DNA from: JACCQS01 sp050999295
GTDB lineage: Bacteria > Actinomycetota > Actinomycetes > Mycobacteriales > Geodermatophilaceae
Direction of reading: 5' to 3'
Length of the DNA stretch: 6,611 nt
NCBI GenBank assembly: GCA_050999295.1
Contig: JBPCPI010000088.1
Span: forward strand, 1-6,611
The position numbers were made by a program, and so were the translations under genes. The notes under the pieces were generated by a model that was not told where the DNA came from, ran no database searches, and saw only the letters and a list, made by a program, of their open reading frames with translations. Below are positions 5,335 through 6,611 of the stretch, piece after piece; the stretch's first letter is position 1; every line of letters starts with the position of its first letter.

Positions 5335-5745
5335 TCAGCGAGTCTGATCTGAGTTTCCCCCAGTGGTTGCTCCAGACTGCTGACGACGCATTGTCAGGAC
5401 GAGTCGTATCCCGAGACCCACCAGGATTGCTCCTCCGAGGACGGGGTAGACACCGGTTCCATCGCTACCGCCGAAATCCCTGTCCAGCAACGGCGTCAGG
5501 TGCCCGAAGATCTGGGCGATGGAGAAGATTCCACCTAATGCGGCCACTGCCAACGCCCGGACGATCACCGGCAGGAGGGGATAGCTAGCCGTCAACACCA
5601 GGAGCGGGATGTAGGGCGGTGCGAGTTCCTCACCGCGGACGAGTTCATCGACGGTATGCAATGAAACGAACAATGTTCCGATGATCGCCAACAGGTGCCT
5701 GCGGTCGAAGTATTCGCGGGCGGCTGAGCGGAGGAAATCAGTCAT
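5335..5745 (-). CDS. Small integral membrane protein, unknown function
   Basis: A 136-residue protein I do not recognise. Four hydrophobic segments are visible at about residues 18-34, 44-60, 62-80 and 100-117, with basic ends: the N-terminus carries R6, R10 and RR15-16, and the third and fourth helices are flanked by further arginines. Notable polar residues within or beside the membrane are H30, D33 and E34 (in LHTVDEL), H82 and D88/D90. The C-terminal 18 residues are hydrophilic. The start is firm: a GGGAGGTG Shine-Dalgarno at 5760-5753 overlaps the stop of the upstream gene. It is the last gene of the minus-strand run that starts with the MMPL transporter and converges on P3. It may act with that transporter, but this is inferred only from position. 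Confidence 0.75.
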   Translation of the reverse strand: MTDFLRSAAREYFDRRHLLAIIGTLFVSLHTVDELVRGEELAPPYIPLLVLTASYPLLPVIVRALAVAALGGIFSIAQIFGHLTPLLDRDFGGSDGTGVYPVLGGAILVGLGIRLVLTMRRQQSGATTGGNSDQTR

Positions 5746-5751
5746 TCCGTG

Positions 5752-6116
5752 TCACCTCCCGATTGGTGTGGGTGCCATATACGCGGGTCTGGCCAGCAGG
5801 ATGCCGACGATCAGGCCGAGGCTGGAGATCCACATCAGCCACCACAGCAGCGACGTCCGGGACCGTCGCGGGGCGACAACCCGAGCAGGATGACGCCGAA
5901 ACTGCCCAGGGTCACCATCGTCTCGCGCGCCAGATGGTAGTGCACGTGACCGCTGCCGTCCTCCAATCCCGGGATCAGGTACGCGGCGTCGCTGATGTGG
6001 CCGATGGTCTGCACCAGGCTCAACGCACCGGCCACCAGACCGACGCAGGTGATGAGTTGGCCCGGCCGCGAGGTCCGGGTACCGGACTTGTCGTCGGTGG
6101 CGGGTTGGGCTGTCAT
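5752..6116 (-). CDS. Small membrane protein with apparent frameshift near 5870
   Basis: As read from the ATG at 6116, the frame ends after 93 residues at 5835 with a non-membrane tail (GPGRRCCGG). The following bases in the next frame encode a clear helix, SLLWWLMWISSLGLIVGILL, and end at 5752 exactly where the next gene's ribosome binding site begins. Joining the two with a -1 shift, or one restored base in the C/G-rich run around 5862-5873, gives about 121 residues with three or four hydrophobic segments (about 20-38, 64-81, 90-111). A hydrophilic His/Asp-rich loop, with GHISDAAY and GHVHYH, lies in the first half. I do not recognise the family. Its ATG immediately follows the MMPL stop (TGAATG), indicating translational coupling. 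It is either a sequencing error or a real inactivating deletion; no convincing slippery heptamer supports programmed shifting. Confidence 0.6.
5753..5760 (-). promoter_or_regulatory. Shine-Dalgarno overlapping upstream stop codon
   Basis: GGGAGGTG on the minus strand lies seven bases before the ATG at 5745 and overlaps the TGA (5754-5752) that ends the C-terminal frame of the preceding gene. This implies translational linkage and marks 5752 as the natural end of that gene. Confidence 0.75.
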
Positions 6117-6611
6117 TCAGACACTCACTCGCTCCGGCGCCGGTCGCGGGGCAGATGGCCCGGACTCGGAGAACCCGAATCGGTTGTGCAGCTTCCGCAC
6201 GAACGGCGGCGCCCACCAGTTCGCCTCGCCTGCCAGTCGCATGAAGGCCGGTACGAGCACCCCGCGCGCCAGGGTGGCGTCCATCAGGATCGCGATGGTC
6301 AGGCCCAGCCCCATCATCTTGATGAAGGTCACCTGCGAGGTGGAAAACGCGATGAAGGTGACCGCGAGGACTCCCGCCGCGGCGGTCATGATCTTTCCGG
6401 TCTTCTGCAGGCCGACGGCCACAGCGGCCCTGGTGTCGCCCGTGCGGTCGTGCTCCTCCTTGATCCGGGAGAGCAGGAAGACCTCGTAGTCCATCGACAG
6501 GCCGAAGGCGATGCAGAACATCAGCACCGGAATGCTCGTATCGAGGGTCCCGGTCGAGGTGAAGTTCAGCAGTTCGGCGCCGTTGCCGTTCTGGAACACC
6601 CAGACCATCGC
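6117..6611 (-). CDS. MMPL/RND family transporter, C-terminal part (runs off window)
   Basis: The C-terminal 164 residues of a large inner-membrane transporter of the MMPL branch of the RND superfamily; the 5' part lies beyond the right edge and the frame is open there. Counting from the methionine at 6608, the diagnostic GLSMDYEVFLLSRIKEE motif is at 36-52. Asp40-Tyr41 correspond to the second Asp-Tyr proton-relay pair known from mycobacterial MmpL3. Three further family features follow: a GLQKTGKIMTAAA segment, a helix at 77-92, and MMGLGLTIAILMDATLARGVLVPAFM ending in the Asp110 helix. A short basic and proline-rich cytoplasmic tail closes the protein. Such proteins export lipids, siderophores or drugs using the proton gradient; the substrate here cannot be told from this part. 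The TGA stop directly abuts the ATG of the next gene. The tail is much shorter than in MmpL3, closer to YdfJ-like MMPL proteins. Confidence 0.92.
   Translation of the reverse strand, partial: AMVWVFQNGNGAELLNFTSTGTLDTSIPVLMFCIAFGLSMDYEVFLLSRIKEEHDRTGDTRAAVAVGLQKTGKIMTAAAGVLAVTFIAFSTSQVTFIKMMGLGLTIAILMDATLARGVLVPAFMRLAGEANWWAPPFVRKLHNRFGFSESGPSAPRPAPERVSV

Noticed and set aside
5853..5880. Programmed -1 ribosomal frameshifting in the small membrane protein gene
   Set aside because: No proper X-XXY-YYZ slippery heptamer is present in the zero frame at the switch region, so a simple base deletion is more economical.
5752..6216. A 154-codon minus-strand protein starting at 6216
   Set aside because: Its first two thirds overlap the MMPL C-terminus and the coupled ATG frame and look like random out-of-frame sequence. 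Only its last 38 or so codons look real, as the frameshifted end of the small membrane protein.

Overview
The window looks like chromosomal DNA from a high-GC actinobacterium. Coding regions are strongly GC-rich at third positions, GTG and TTG starts occur, several genes lack a Shine-Dalgarno, and the gene content fits: an actinobacterial MMPL/RND transporter, lipoproteins, and a small copper chaperone behind a CsoR-type operator. I cannot name the genus. No tRNA, rRNA, CRISPR array, insertion sequence or phage gene is visible.

Layout, left to right. Bases 1-249 carry no convincing gene but hold a 12-bp inverted repeat. An AI-2E/PerM-family membrane transporter (250-1467, +) converges on a gluconokinase (about 1530-2057, -). 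Divergent from the kinase begins an array of three paralogous secreted proteins, here called P1 (2165-3058), P2 (3404-4291) and P3 (4385-5293), all on +. A copZ-like copper chaperone (3067-3273, -) sits between P1 and P2 with a perfect ATACCC-N5-GGGTAT operator upstream. The right end is a minus-strand operon: an MMPL transporter entering from the right edge (6611-6117), a small membrane protein whose frame appears broken (6116-5752), and another small membrane protein (5745-5335).

The most interesting signal is the paralogue array. The three proteins share a core with an LLGDgTA segment, a YPGPAI/PL segment, a GRTvS segment and a C-terminal DPGC motif. They belong to a lipoprotein-like family I know only as uncharacterised. 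Upstream of all three, at exactly the same distance from the ATG, lies an ungapped GCAACCT-N14-GCGT-N9-ATGACCG pattern. It resembles a promoter for an ECF (group IV) sigma factor, and the -10-like element is so close to the ATG that transcripts would be leaderless or nearly so. This predicts a small stress-responsive regulon of envelope lipoproteins. P2 appears to have a damaged lipoprotein signal, which suggests the copies are diverging.

Co-operation between the regions is mostly not evident. The copper chaperone has its own predicted promoter and regulator site, and gluconokinase and the AI-2E transporter look like independent units. Only the MMPL operon shows clear translational linkage: a stop codon abutting a start codon, and a ribosome binding site overlapping the preceding stop.
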